From an uncultured Fidelibacterota bacterium (GTDB lineage Bacteria > Fidelibacterota > Fidelibacteria > Fidelibacterales > Fidelibacteraceae), in assembly GCA_937862595.1 (NCBI GenBank), contig CALMFL010000019.1:1-12608 (forward strand): a stretch of 12,608 nt of DNA, in the 5' to 3' direction. Shown one piece after another: positions 1 through 6,543 of the stretch (position 1 is the first letter of the stretch; the number at the start of each line of letters is the position of its first letter). A program made the translations under genes and the position numbers. The notes beneath the pieces are model-generated. The model was not told the DNA's origin, made no database searches, and worked only from the letters and a program-made list of their open reading frames with translations.

Positions 1-98
1 TCACGTCTCACGTTTCACGTCTCACGTTTCACGTCTCACGTTTCACGTCTCACGTTTCACGTCTCACGTCTTACGTCTTACGTCTTACGTTTTACGTA
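1..98. repeat. Tandem array of 7-bp units (TYACGTN), open at left edge
   Basis: Fourteen uninterrupted heptamers can be read from base 1 to 98. Units 1-8 alternate TCACGTC and TCACGTT, giving a 14-bp higher-order period. Units 9-10 are both TCACGTC. Units 11-14 shift to TTACGTC, TTACGTC, TTACGTT and TTACGTA, and the pattern then decays into AT-rich sequence. Every unit contains the palindrome ACGT, so the core looks the same on both strands. The array starts at the window edge, so its full length is unknown. It has no spacers and no coding potential. It lies in the intergenic region before ybaB and probably arose by slippage. A function is not evident. Confidence 0.9.
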
Positions 99-172
99 AT
101 TTACTTTTCATTCTCCCCGAGTTTTAATTAACTTAAACGGCAAACGAAATTTATATACCAGGGAGTCTATAC

Positions 173-487
173 ATGTTACCCAAAGGAAATATGCAGGCCT
201 TGATGAAACAAGCCCAGCAAATGCAGAAACAGATGGAATCCGCACAAAAGGAACTCGAGAGCAGGGAAGTGAGCGGTAGCGCCGGCGGCGGCATGGTGAC
301 CGTGACCGCAACGGGCAGGAAGACCCTCCGTTCCGTCAAGATCGCTCCGGAGATCCTTGCCGAGGATCCCGAAATGGTCGAAGACCTGATCGTCGCCGCG
401 GTGAACCAGGCGATGCAGAAAGTCGATGAACTGACGCAGGAAACAATGGGATCGATCACCGGCGGACTCAACTTGCCGGGATTTTAA
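173..487 (+). CDS. ybaB: YbaB/EbfC family nucleoid-associated protein
   Basis: A small DNA-binding protein of 104 residues, the usual length for the YbaB/EbfC family. These proteins form dimers that bind DNA in the nucleoid and are commonly encoded between dnaX and recR. Residues 7-31 form a Gln/Met/Lys-rich helix (MKQAQQMQKQM) typical of the N-terminal helical arm. It is followed by the family core with VSGSAGGGMVTVTATG near residues 33-48 and the conserved DLIVAAVNQAM helix near 71-81. The C-terminus is Gly-rich (SITGGLNLPGF), as in homologues. An AGGGAG ribosome-binding site at 160-165 sets the ATG at 173. recR follows after 10 nt, matching the classic ybaB-recR pair, so a role linked to recombination or nucleoid structure is inferred from family and context. 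Confidence 0.95.
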   Translation: MLPKGNMQALMKQAQQMQKQMESAQKELESREVSGSAGGGMVTVTATGRKTLRSVKIAPEILAEDPEMVEDLIVAAVNQAMQKVDELTQETMGSITGGLNLPGF

Positions 488-497
488 GGAGAACGCG

Positions 498-1100
498 ATG
501 GCAGGCATACCCGACGTGATCCTCCGCGTGGAATCGCTTTTTTCCAAATTCCCCGGCATCGGCAGGAAAAGCGCCCGGCGGATCGCCTTTTATCTGATGG
601 ACAGGGAGCGTGAGGACGTGGTCCAGGTCGCGGAAGCGCTGATCGACCTGAAGGACAAGATCACGCATTGCCCGGTGTGCAATCATATTACGGAGAAAAT
701 CCCCTGCGATATCTGCGCCGCCGTCCAGCGCGATGAGAGCATCCTGTGCGTGGTGGAGGACAGCATGGATGTCATTTCGCTCGAACGAACGGTCTCTTTC
801 AAGGGAAAATACCACGTTCTGGGCGGACTGATCTCGCCGCTTGACGGCATCGGCCCGGACGATCTTGCCATCGAAAGCCTGATGGTGCGTCTGGATAAGG
901 TCAGGGAAGTGATCCTGGCGATCAATCCCTCCGTAGAAGGGGATACGACAAGTTTTTATCTTTCCCGTCTGCTCCGGAAATTTCCCGTGAAGGTCACCCG
1001 TCTTGCACGGGGGATCCCGATCGGGGGCGATCTGGAATATACCGACGAAGCGACCCTGGCCCGCGCCATTGAAGGAAGGATCGAGATACCGAATGAATAG
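498..1100 (+). CDS. recR: Recombination mediator protein RecR
   Basis: RecR, 200 residues, the normal family length. With RecF/RecO it helps load RecA onto gapped single-stranded DNA. The order of parts is canonical: a helix-hairpin-helix near residues 14-34 (FPGIGRKSARRIAF), a four-cysteine zinc motif with Cys58, Cys61, Cys70 and Cys73, then a Toprim domain from about residue 82 (ILCVVEDSMD) through the YHVLGGLISPLDGIGP segment (105-120). The C-terminal signature RLARGIPIGGDLEYTDEATL is at about 168-187. A strong AAGGAGA site at 486-492 fixes the ATG at 498. The stop codon overlaps the start of pgsA by 8 bp, so translation of the two is probably coupled. All signature residues are present, so the protein should be functional. 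Confidence 0.97.
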   Translation: MAGIPDVILRVESLFSKFPGIGRKSARRIAFYLMDREREDVVQVAEALIDLKDKITHCPVCNHITEKIPCDICAAVQRDESILCVVEDSMDVISLERTVSFKGKYHVLGGLISPLDGIGPDDLAIESLMVRLDKVREVILAINPSVEGDTTSFYLSRLLRKFPVKVTRLARGIPIGGDLEYTDEATLARAIEGRIEIPNE

Positions 1101-1707
1101 GGATGTGCTGAAATTGCCCAATCTTCTCACGATCTTCAGAATGATCATGTCGGTCGTGCTCTACGGCTTGTTCATGCGCCATTTCCGTTACGATCTTTCC
1201 ACGGGCTCTCTGTTTCTCTTCATTCTTTATCTTGTGATCGCCCTGACCGATCTCGTCGACGGGATCATTGCCCGGAAATTCGACATGATCACCGAGCTGG
1301 GGAAGGAGCTTGACCCCCTTGCGGATAAAGTGCTGGTCTTTTTAATGCTGTTCGCGTTTTACCGGATCGGCCTGTTCCCGCTGTGGGTCATCGTGCCCGT
1401 ATTCCTCCGCGATCTGTTCGTCAACTGGCTCCGGAAACGCTCGCGTTCGCTCGGGATAGGATTTAAAACAAGCAATCTCGCCAAGGCAAAAACCGCCGTC
1501 CAGATGATCTTCATCGGATTCGTCATGGCCCTGCCGGCGGCGCAATCCCTGCCGGTGCCGCCTGAACTCTACCGTCTGCTGGCGGATCTCACGTCGGGAA
1601 ACGTGATCTTCGCGATGATGTTTGTCATCATGCTCTTTACGGTGTACACGGGTGCGGATTATTATCTGAAGTATAAAAAAGAAGCAGACAGATCAAATAA
1701 ACAATGA
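1093..1707 (+). CDS. pgsA: CDP-alcohol phosphatidyltransferase, probable phosphatidylglycerophosphate synthase
   Basis: A membrane enzyme of 204 residues. The CDP-alcohol phosphatidyltransferase signature D-x2-DG-x2-AR-x8-G-x3-D-x3-D is complete: Asp53, Asp56, Gly57, Ala60, Arg61, Gly70, Asp74 and Asp78, the residues that bind metal and substrate. Hydrophobic segments flank it (about 11-28, 38-55, 80-110, 135-160 and 172-190), consistent with several membrane spans. PgsA joins CDP-diacylglycerol and glycerol-3-phosphate to make phosphatidylglycerophosphate. The substrate assignment rests on the family and on the pgpA gene just downstream, which performs the next step. I chose the ATG at 1093, inside the end of recR, because the protein then begins MNRDVLKLPNLLTIFR, the usual N-terminus of this family. 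A longer reading frame from 1003 would only add recR shadow sequence. Confidence 0.9.
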   Translation: MNRDVLKLPNLLTIFRMIMSVVLYGLFMRHFRYDLSTGSLFLFILYLVIALTDLVDGIIARKFDMITELGKELDPLADKVLVFLMLFAFYRIGLFPLWVIVPVFLRDLFVNWLRKRSRSLGIGFKTSNLAKAKTAVQMIFIGFVMALPAAQSLPVPPELYRLLADLTSGNVIFAMMFVIMLFTVYTGADYYLKYKKEADRSNKQ

Positions 1708-1872
1708 ACAACGACCCACGATTTCCGATATGCGAAGATCGCGAATACTTCAAAGATCACAGATCGGTGTTCCTTGTTCGGATATCGTTCTCTTCCTTGT
1801 CGTTACGCCGATTGGCGGAACGAAAGAACAGAGATCACGGGAATCATAACGGAACAGCAGAACTGAGCGACC

Positions 1873-2355
1873 ATGGCGAATAAAAACACCAAAACCCGCC
1901 GGCTGTCCCGGGGCGTCGGCTCCCTTTTCGGCGTGGGGTTTTTCCCCTTTATGCCGGGTACCGCCGCGGCGCTCGTTACGGCCTGCATCGCCTGGCTTGT
2001 GGCCCGCACTGTCTCCCTGTCCCTGATCTGGGACATTGAGATATTCCTCGTTCTGCTTTTGCTCGGACTTCTTTCCGCCTACGACCTGATCCGTCATGAG
2101 GGCGTCAAAGACCCCGGATGGTTCGTCATGGACGAGGCGGCCGGCATGTGGCTGGCCCTGCTGGGCCTGCCCAAAGATAATCTTCCGGTCCTGGCGGCCG
2201 CGTTCGCGGTGTTCCGGATCTTCGATATCGCAAAACCCTGGATCATCAAAAAGGCGGACCGACTGCCCGGCGCCGCTGCAATCATGCTGGACGATCTGCT
2301 GGCGGCCGTGCCGGCCTGGCTGACCGCCTTCGGATTATGGAAAATTTTATCGTAA
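1873..2355 (+). CDS. pgpA: Phosphatidylglycerophosphatase A
   Basis: PgpA, 160 residues, removes phosphate from phosphatidylglycerophosphate to give phosphatidylglycerol, the step after PgsA. Family motifs are all visible: FFPFMPGT (23-30), DPGWFVMDEAAG (80-91) with the acidic Asp87-Glu88 pair, FRIFDIAKPWII (114-125) and IMLDDLLAA (137-145) with Asp140-Asp141. Hydrophobic helices at about 30-48, 54-70, 90-118 and 143-158 suggest an integral membrane protein. An in-frame TGA at 1864-1866 forbids any longer start, so the ATG at 1873 is the first possible one. Its ribosome-binding site is weak. A 165-bp gap separates it from pgsA, unlike the tight spacing elsewhere, so it may have its own transcription start, although I could not recognise a convincing promoter. 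Confidence 0.94.
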   Translation: MANKNTKTRRLSRGVGSLFGVGFFPFMPGTAAALVTACIAWLVARTVSLSLIWDIEIFLVLLLLGLLSAYDLIRHEGVKDPGWFVMDEAAGMWLALLGLPKDNLPVLAAAFAVFRIFDIAKPWIIKKADRLPGAAAIMLDDLLAAVPAWLTAFGLWKILS

Positions 2356-2359
2356 AGGC

Positions 2360-2383
2360 AAAGACGCAGGATCTTGCGTCTTT
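2360..2383 (+). repeat. Perfect 9-bp inverted repeat between pgpA and cinA
   Basis: AAAGACGCA (2360-2368) and TGCGTCTTT (2375-2383) are exact reverse complements around a 6-base loop, GGATCT. Two further G-C pairs (2357-2358 with 2385-2386) are possible across one mismatch. The element starts 5 nt after the pgpA stop codon. Only three T bases follow the stem, so it is a poor intrinsic terminator. It may instead stabilise the 3' end of the message or act as a weak terminator. Confidence 0.7.
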
Positions 2384-2413
2384 ACCGCGACAGGCATATT
2401 TCAGGTATCGTTT

Positions 2414-3214
2414 ATGAATGACACACAACTATACGCAGAGATCATCAATATCGGCGACGAATTGCTGGACGGCCATACCGTGAACAGCAATGCCGCCTGG
2501 ATGAGCGCCGCCTTGCGCGGCATCGGCATTCCCGTCCTGCGCCACACGGTCGTCGCCGACGAAGGCGCGGCCATCGTCCGGGCGCTGGATGGCGTCATGG
2601 AGGGGACCTCGCACGTCTTTATCACCGGCGGGCTCGGACCGACGGAAGACGACCGCACCAAGGCCGTCATTACGGACTATTTCGGCGGACATCTTGTATT
2701 CCATCAGGATATCTACGACATGATCGAAGCACGCTTCCGCGCCCGCGGACGCATCCTTTCGCCGCTGAACCGAGGACAGGCGATGCTGCCCGACAATGCC
2801 GAACTGATCCCGAACGGCCGCGGCACGGCAAGCGGCATGATCTTCCGGAAGGGCGGGCGCACCTTTTACCTGATGCCGGGCGTGCCCTACGAAATGCAGG
2901 ATATCATGGAGCGAAGCCTGCTGCCGAAACTTGCGGGACTGTCCGAGCTCCGTTTGACAGAACGGTCTGTGCACACCTTCGGCATCCCGGAATCGGAGAT
3001 CGCGGAAATGATCGAAAAACACTCCCCGGAGATCAGACGGAACCTTTCGCTGGGATTCTATCCTTCGGTGAAAGGGATCACGCTCCGCCTGAAGGGAAAG
3101 GACGGGGGAGAGCTTGAAAAGTACGTTTCGGGTATCTGTTCGATCCTGGGAGATGCGGTCGTCACCCTGAATCCGGAGAGCATGGCGGAGGTCGTCCTCG
3201 CCCTGTGCCGGTAA
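2414..3214 (+). CDS. cinA: CinA N-terminal domain (MoaB/MogA-like, COG1058), cut short by an in-frame stop
   Basis: The first 266 residues of a CinA-type protein. The N-terminal domain of the family hydrolyses ADP-ribose or related NAD breakdown products. Family motifs seen are INIGDELLDG (11-20), TGGLGPTEDDRT (71-82), the IPNGRGTASGM segment (132-142) and YLMPGVPYEM (152-161). A linker follows to about residue 266. The frame then meets TAA at 3212-3214 and resumes in the same frame with the second CinA domain. Without that stop the protein would be 414 codons, the normal full length, so this is a single-codon interruption and not a natural one-domain gene. Start is ATG 2414 behind a weak AGGT. 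The truncated protein still contains a complete N-terminal domain and might keep that activity. The stop could also be a sequencing or assembly error. Confidence 0.9.
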   Translation: MNDTQLYAEIINIGDELLDGHTVNSNAAWMSAALRGIGIPVLRHTVVADEGAAIVRALDGVMEGTSHVFITGGLGPTEDDRTKAVITDYFGGHLVFHQDIYDMIEARFRARGRILSPLNRGQAMLPDNAELIPNGRGTASGMIFRKGGRTFYLMPGVPYEMQDIMERSLLPKLAGLSELRLTERSVHTFGIPESEIAEMIEKHSPEIRRNLSLGFYPSVKGITLRLKGKDGGELEKYVSGICSILGDAVVTLNPESMAEVVLALCR

Positions 3215-3658
3215 CGCGGGCTCTTTCTTGCCCTGGCGGAATCCTGCACCGGCGGCCTGATCGCAAGCATGATCACCGACGTTCCGGGTTCGAGCCGGGT
3301 GTTCAGGGAAGGCTATGTGGTTTACGATAACGACGCGAAAGTCCGGATACTGGGCGTAGACCCCGAAATACTCCGTATCCATGGCGCGGTCAGTGAAGAG
3401 ACGGTCAGGGCCATGGCCGCCGGAACGCGGGAACGCAGCGGCGCCGGCATCGCTGCCGCGGTCAGCGGCATTGCGGGACCCGACGGGGGAAGTCCCGAAA
3501 AACCGGTCGGCACTGTCTGGATCGCGGTTTCCTATGGGGATCAGACGCTGACGCATAAAATATCCTATGACCGGGGACGCAGAAAAAACAAAGAATACGC
3601 CGCCCATGCGGCCCTGAACCTGATCCGGCTTGCCTTGCTGGCGGACGCGCGATCATAA
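3215..3658 (+). pseudogene. cinA: CinA C-terminal domain (PncC-type nicotinamide-nucleotide amidase), separated by an in-frame stop
   Basis: Continues the cinA frame directly after TAA 3212-3214. Translation opens RGLFLALAESCTGGLIAS, which holds the conserved AESCTGG segment with the Ser of the NMN amidase family. Next come ITDVPGSSRVF, YDNDAKVRILGV, VSEETVRAMA, the AAVSGIAGPDGG motif and PVGTVWIAVS, all typical of PncC domains that convert nicotinamide mononucleotide to nicotinic acid mononucleotide. No ATG, GTG or TTG lies in frame between the stop and the AESCTGG motif. The first possible start, ATG 3269, falls after it, so an independently started product (129 residues, 3269-3658) would lack the motif. 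The domain is otherwise uneroded, so the interruption is recent, read through, or an artefact. Labelled pseudogene on this basis. Confidence 0.75.
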
Positions 3659-3677
3659 AAAATAAGGACAATGAACC

Positions 3678-4244
3678 ATGGCAGATAAACGCACCTTTAT
3701 CGGGATACCCCTTCCCGGCGAGATCAAAGAACAGCTGCGGGTCGTTCAGGAAGTCCTGGGATCCGTGTCGGACGGCGTGAAATGGGTAGACCCGGACCTG
3801 ATGCACATCACCCTGAAGTTCCTGGGAGAAACTCCCGAGCGTATGCTGGAAGCGATGCGGGAAGAATTTCTCCGCACCGTGTCGGGCGTGGAGGCCTTCC
3901 AGTTGCAGATAAAACAACTGGGCCAGTTCCCGAAAGAAGGGGAACCCCGCGTTCTGTGGGCCGGTGTCCAGCGCATCCCCGGACGGCTCTACAAACTTTC
4001 CGACGAACTGAACACCGCCTATATCGCCATGGGCTTCGATGACAGCGGCAAGCGCTTTTCGCCGCACATCACCCTCGCAAGGATCAAACATAAGCTGCCG
4101 GAAGATTTTCTCCGGCAGTATTACGAGCTGGTCCTGAAGGAAAGCGTTTTCGACGTGGACAGGATAATTTGGTATGAAAGCTGCAACAATCATGGTACAT
4201 TAAGCTATGTTCCGCTTGCAGAACATAGCTTAAATCAGATTTAA
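3678..4244 (+). CDS. thpR: RNA 2',3'-cyclic phosphodiesterase (2'-5' RNA ligase family)
   Basis: A 188-residue member of the 2H phosphoesterase family, which opens 2',3'-cyclic phosphates at RNA ends. The two catalytic H-x-T/S motifs are HITL at residues 43-46 and HITL at 130-133, within MHITLKFLGE and PHITLARIK, as in ThpR proteins. The N-terminal RTFIGIPLP strand (5-13) and the C-terminal pattern WYESCNNHGTLSYVPL also fit. TAAGGA at 3663-3668 serves the ATG at 3678. It lies 19 nt after the cinA frame, a pairing common in bacteria, and 19 nt before the transporter gene. The last 15 codons include a perfect 13-bp inverted repeat (see separate entry), but length and motifs indicate an intact enzyme. 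Confidence 0.93.
   Translation: MADKRTFIGIPLPGEIKEQLRVVQEVLGSVSDGVKWVDPDLMHITLKFLGETPERMLEAMREEFLRTVSGVEAFQLQIKQLGQFPKEGEPRVLWAGVQRIPGRLYKLSDELNTAYIAMGFDDSGKRFSPHITLARIKHKLPEDFLRQYYELVLKESVFDVDRIIWYESCNNHGTLSYVPLAEHSLNQI
4200..4233 (+). repeat. Perfect 13-bp inverted repeat in the 3' end of thpR
   Basis: TTAAGCTATGTTC (4200-4212) and GAACATAGCTTAA (4221-4233) are exact reverse complements with an 8-base loop, CGCTTGCA. The hairpin lies inside the coding sequence and ends 8 nt before the last sense codon finishes. A second small palindrome, AAATC-A-GATTT (4232-4242), overlaps its right arm. There is no T-run, so a standard intrinsic terminator is unlikely. mRNA 3'-end stabilisation between thpR and the transporter, or a binding site for a dimeric regulator, are possible readings. 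Confidence 0.8.
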
Positions 4245-4263
4245 TCAACATGGAGGGAAAGTA

Positions 4264-5586
4264 ATGAAGGATCAAAAGAAGTCCATTTGGTCGTGGGCAA
4301 TGTACGATTGGGCAAACTCTGCATTTGCCACAACGGTCATGGCGGGATTTTTCCCCATCTTCTTTTCAAAATACTGGAGCGCCAATGTGGCGAACGTGGA
4401 TACCACCGCGCGCCTTGGCTTCTCCAATTCGATCGCTTCGCTGATCGTTGCCTTGCTGGCGCCCTTTCTGGGAGCGATCGCGGACAAGGGAACGGCAAAA
4501 AAGAAATTCCTGATGACCTTTGCCTTTTTGGGCGTGGTCATGACCGGAGCCCTGTTCATGGTGCATCAGGGGCAGTGGCAGATCGCCGCGCTGATGTATG
4601 TCCTTGCAACCGTGGGCTTTTCCGGCGCCAATATATTTTACGACTCCCTGCTCCCGGGCGTTGCCTCGGAAAAAAAGATCGATTTCGTCTCCTCCCTGGG
4701 ATTTGCCATGGGCTATATCGGGGGAGGACTGCTATTCCTGGTCAACGTGATGATGTACCTCAAGCCGGAGATGTTCGGCATTCCGAGCGATACCATGGCA
4801 ATCCGCATCTCCTTCCTGAGCGTGGCGGTCTGGTGGGCGGTCTTCTCCATCCCGATATTCCTGTTCGTGAAAGAGCCGAAATACGAAGGAACGGTTGAGT
4901 CCGGATTATTCAAGGCCGTTAAAGCCGGCTGGCTTCAGCTGGTCGAGACCTTCAAAGAGATCCGGCACCTCAAGGTGGTCGGGATGTTCCTGCTGGCATA
5001 CTGGTTCTATATCGACGGGGTCGACACGATCATCCGCATGGCGATCTCCATCGGGACTGCGCTCGGGTTCCCTGCGGGCGCCCTGATCGTGGCCCTGCTG
5101 ATCACCCAGTTCGTGGCCTTTTTCGGTTCGCTTCTCTACAGCCTGCTGGCAAAGAAGATCGGCGCCAAGCAATCCCTGTTCGTCGGCATCGCCGCCTATT
5201 CCCTGATCACCATGGTCGGGTTCTTTATGAGCCAGGTCTGGCATTTCTACGCGCTGGCCGTTGCGATCGGCATGTTCCAGGGCGGTATTCAGGCGATCAG
5301 CCGGAGTCTGTACTCACGCATTATCCCGGAAAACAAATCCGCCGAATTCTACGGCTTTTTCAATCTGCTCGGGAAATTTGCGGCCGTGATCGGACCCAGC
5401 CTCATGGGCGTTGTCGGACTGCTGACGCGGAATGCCGGAGACCTGCATATCGGGAACCTTCATCTTGAGAACATGGGCATCCGCTTCAGCGTGCTTTCGG
5501 TGCTCATCCTGTTCATCATCGGCGGCCTGCTGCTGCGCAAAGTGAACATTGACGAAGGCAAAGAAAAAGTAAAATTCCTGAAATAA
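4264..5586 (+). CDS. MFS transporter, UMF1/Atg22-like family
   Basis: A 440-residue polytopic membrane protein with roughly 12 hydrophobic segments. The N-terminal signature YDWANSAFATTVMAGFFPIFF (14-34), the cytoplasmic loop GAIADKGTAKKK between early helices, and the second-half motif QGGIQAISRSLYSRIIP followed by the EFYGFFNLLGKFAAVIGP segment identify the bacterial UMF1 branch, related to fungal vacuolar effluxer Atg22. Fungal Atg22 exports amino acids from the vacuole. The bacterial substrate is not known and I do not assign one. A strong GGAGGG site at 4252-4257 with a 6-nt spacer sets the ATG at 4264. It follows thpR by 19 nt and is probably read from the same transcript, although the hairpin at the end of thpR could lower read-through. 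Confidence 0.92.
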   Translation: MKDQKKSIWSWAMYDWANSAFATTVMAGFFPIFFSKYWSANVANVDTTARLGFSNSIASLIVALLAPFLGAIADKGTAKKKFLMTFAFLGVVMTGALFMVHQGQWQIAALMYVLATVGFSGANIFYDSLLPGVASEKKIDFVSSLGFAMGYIGGGLLFLVNVMMYLKPEMFGIPSDTMAIRISFLSVAVWWAVFSIPIFLFVKEPKYEGTVESGLFKAVKAGWLQLVETFKEIRHLKVVGMFLLAYWFYIDGVDTIIRMAISIGTALGFPAGALIVALLITQFVAFFGSLLYSLLAKKIGAKQSLFVGIAAYSLITMVGFFMSQVWHFYALAVAIGMFQGGIQAISRSLYSRIIPENKSAEFYGFFNLLGKFAAVIGPSLMGVVGLLTRNAGDLHIGNLHLENMGIRFSVLSVLILFIIGGLLLRKVNIDEGKEKVKFLK

Positions 5587-5712
5587 CACGGGACAGCCGC
5601 ATCCCGAAGCGGAAAAAGGCCTCATGCGCCCGGATGCCGCGATCCGCAGCGAACGGCGCGCGATGACAGGTTTTCTTCGCAGAACGCAGGCCGAGGAATT
5701 CATAAAAAGAGT

Positions 5713-5741
5713 TTGTAAACGTTTTGCGAATTCGGTATAAT
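5713..5741 (+). promoter_or_regulatory. Sigma70-type promoter for tRNA-Arg (and probably the TPR gene)
   Basis: A perfect -10 box TATAAT at 5736-5741 lies 17 bp after TTGTAA (5713-5718), which matches the -35 consensus at four of six positions. The predicted start, near 5748-5749, leaves a 5' leader of about 7 nt before the tRNA at 5756, normal for tRNA genes. This is the clearest promoter in the window. Confidence 0.75.
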
Positions 5742-5755
5742 TGCGACTGATCAGA

Positions 5756-5829
5756 GCCCCTGTAGCTCAGACGGATAGAGCGCAGGTTTCCTAAACCTGA
5801 GGCCGCCCGTTCGAATCGGGCCGGGGGTA
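5756..5829 (+). tRNA. tRNA-Arg, anticodon CCU
   Basis: A complete cloverleaf is readable. The acceptor stem is 5756-5762 with 5822-5828 (including G1-U72 and U6-G67 wobbles). The D stem GCTC/GAGC is 5765-5768 with 5778-5781. The anticodon stem CAGGT/ACCTG is 5783-5787 with 5795-5799, and the loop TTCCTAA places CCT at 5790-5792. The variable loop is AGGCC, and the T stem GCCCG/CGGGC encloses TTCGAAT. Anticodon CCU reads AGG (Arg), and an A follows the D-loop GG, matching the A20 identity base of bacterial tRNA-Arg. The discriminator is A5829. CCA is not encoded (CGA follows), so it must be added after transcription. Length is 74 nt. Confidence 0.96.
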
Positions 5830-5861
5830 CGAAACGAATTGACACTTACGAAAGGCTGGAA

Positions 5862-6524
5862 ATGACACAGAAACATTTATCCAAGAAAGAATTGCACGAA
5901 GATCCCTTTTTCGAAGAAGTCGCTCACGTGATCGGGTTTTTTCAGAAGAACCAGAAGACGCTGCTCATCGCGGGGATCGTCCTTGCCGCCGTGCTGATCG
6001 GCTTTTTCGGCATCAAGGGATACCGGAACCAGCAGAATGTCAGCGCCGCAGGCTATTTCGGCATCGCCATGGACGAATTCGGCAAACGGAATCTCCCGGC
6101 GGCCGAAGACCAGTTCCTTCTGCTTGCGGGCCAGTACGGGAATACCGACTGGGGAAAACGCGCCAACTATTACCTCGGACTGCTTTCACAGGAATTGCAG
6201 CGTCCCGATGAAGAGACCGTTGAGTACTTTAAGGACTTTATATCCAGCGATCTGAAGGACAATGCCTTGAAATCAAGCGCATGCCAGCTGATCGGAACGA
6301 CCCATTACCGCAACGGCGACGCCCTGACGGCCGGTGATTATTACCTGAAGGCCGCGAAGTTCGCCCTTTCAAAGAGCGACAAGCTTGCCCTCGGGATCCG
6401 CGCCGGAGAAGCGTATCTGGAAGGCGGCGACGCAAAAAAACGCGATGCCGCGGTCAATTACCTTGCCTCTCTGGACTTGGACGAGATCGGACGCAACCGG
6501 GTGAGCGTCCTGGCAAAAAGATAG
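5862..6524 (+). CDS. Membrane-anchored tetratricopeptide-repeat protein (YfgM-like)
   Basis: A 220-residue protein of unassigned function. Residues 1-32 are charged and predicted cytoplasmic (MTQKHLSKKELHEDPFFEEV). A single membrane helix follows at about 33-52 (TLLIAGIVLAAVLIGFFGI) with no signal-peptidase site, so it looks like a signal anchor. The rest (about 60-215) would lie outside the membrane and shows TPR-like helical pairs: AAGYFGIAMDEFGKRNLPAAEDQF, then RANYYLGLLSQ, ACQLIGTTHYRNGDALTAGDYYLKAA and IRAGEAYLEGGD. This layout resembles YfgM, which assists the Sec translocon, but the identity is only structural. GAAAGG at 5850-5855 with a 6-nt spacer sets the ATG at 5862. It begins 32 nt after tRNA-Arg and is closed by a strong terminator, so it forms a unit with the tRNA. 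Confidence 0.88.
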   Translation: MTQKHLSKKELHEDPFFEEVAHVIGFFQKNQKTLLIAGIVLAAVLIGFFGIKGYRNQQNVSAAGYFGIAMDEFGKRNLPAAEDQFLLLAGQYGNTDWGKRANYYLGLLSQELQRPDEETVEYFKDFISSDLKDNALKSSACQLIGTTHYRNGDALTAGDYYLKAAKFALSKSDKLALGIRAGEAYLEGGDAKKRDAAVNYLASLDLDEIGRNRVSVLAKR

Positions 6525-6540
6525 TCGAACCACGTTCGAC
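6524..6540 (+). repeat. Small perfect hairpin at the TPR gene stop codon
   Basis: GTCGAAC (6524-6530) and GTTCGAC (6534-6540) are exact reverse complements around CAC. The stem begins at the last base of the TAG stop codon and lies three bases before the terminator stem that starts at 6544. It may act with that terminator to protect the 3' end of the message. Confidence 0.6.
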
Positions 6541-6543
6541 AGG

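Noticed and set aside
1..98. Heptamer array as a CRISPR or replication-origin iteron array
   Set aside because: Units are 7 bp with no spacers, and no cas, rep or dnaA gene is present. A simple tandem repeat is the plain reading.
128..157. TTAACT - 18 bp - TATATA as a promoter for ybaB
   Set aside because: Transcription would begin near 164, inside the ribosome-binding site (160-165), so the message would lose it.
468..1148. A 226-codon open frame on the - strand, opposite recR
   Set aside because: Antisense shadow of recR with no family features.
1708..1872. 165-bp gap between pgsA and pgpA as a hidden RNA or small gene
   Set aside because: No ribosome-binding site with a usable frame, no strong hairpin and no promoter of good quality. 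It may be degraded sequence.
2429..3607. A 392-codon open frame on the - strand, opposite cinA
   Set aside because: Shadow of the cinA frame with skewed composition. It spans the cinA stop only because the opposite strand has no stop there.
5587..5712. Possible terminator or small gene after the UMF1 transporter
   Set aside because: Only 5-bp inverted repeats (such as CGGGA/TCCCG and CGGAT/ATCCG) without T-runs are present, and no supported reading frame. Nothing annotated.
5839..5844. Perfect -35 box TTGACA between tRNA-Arg and the TPR gene
   Set aside because: The matching -10 position falls on the start codon of the TPR gene and has no TATAAT-like sequence.
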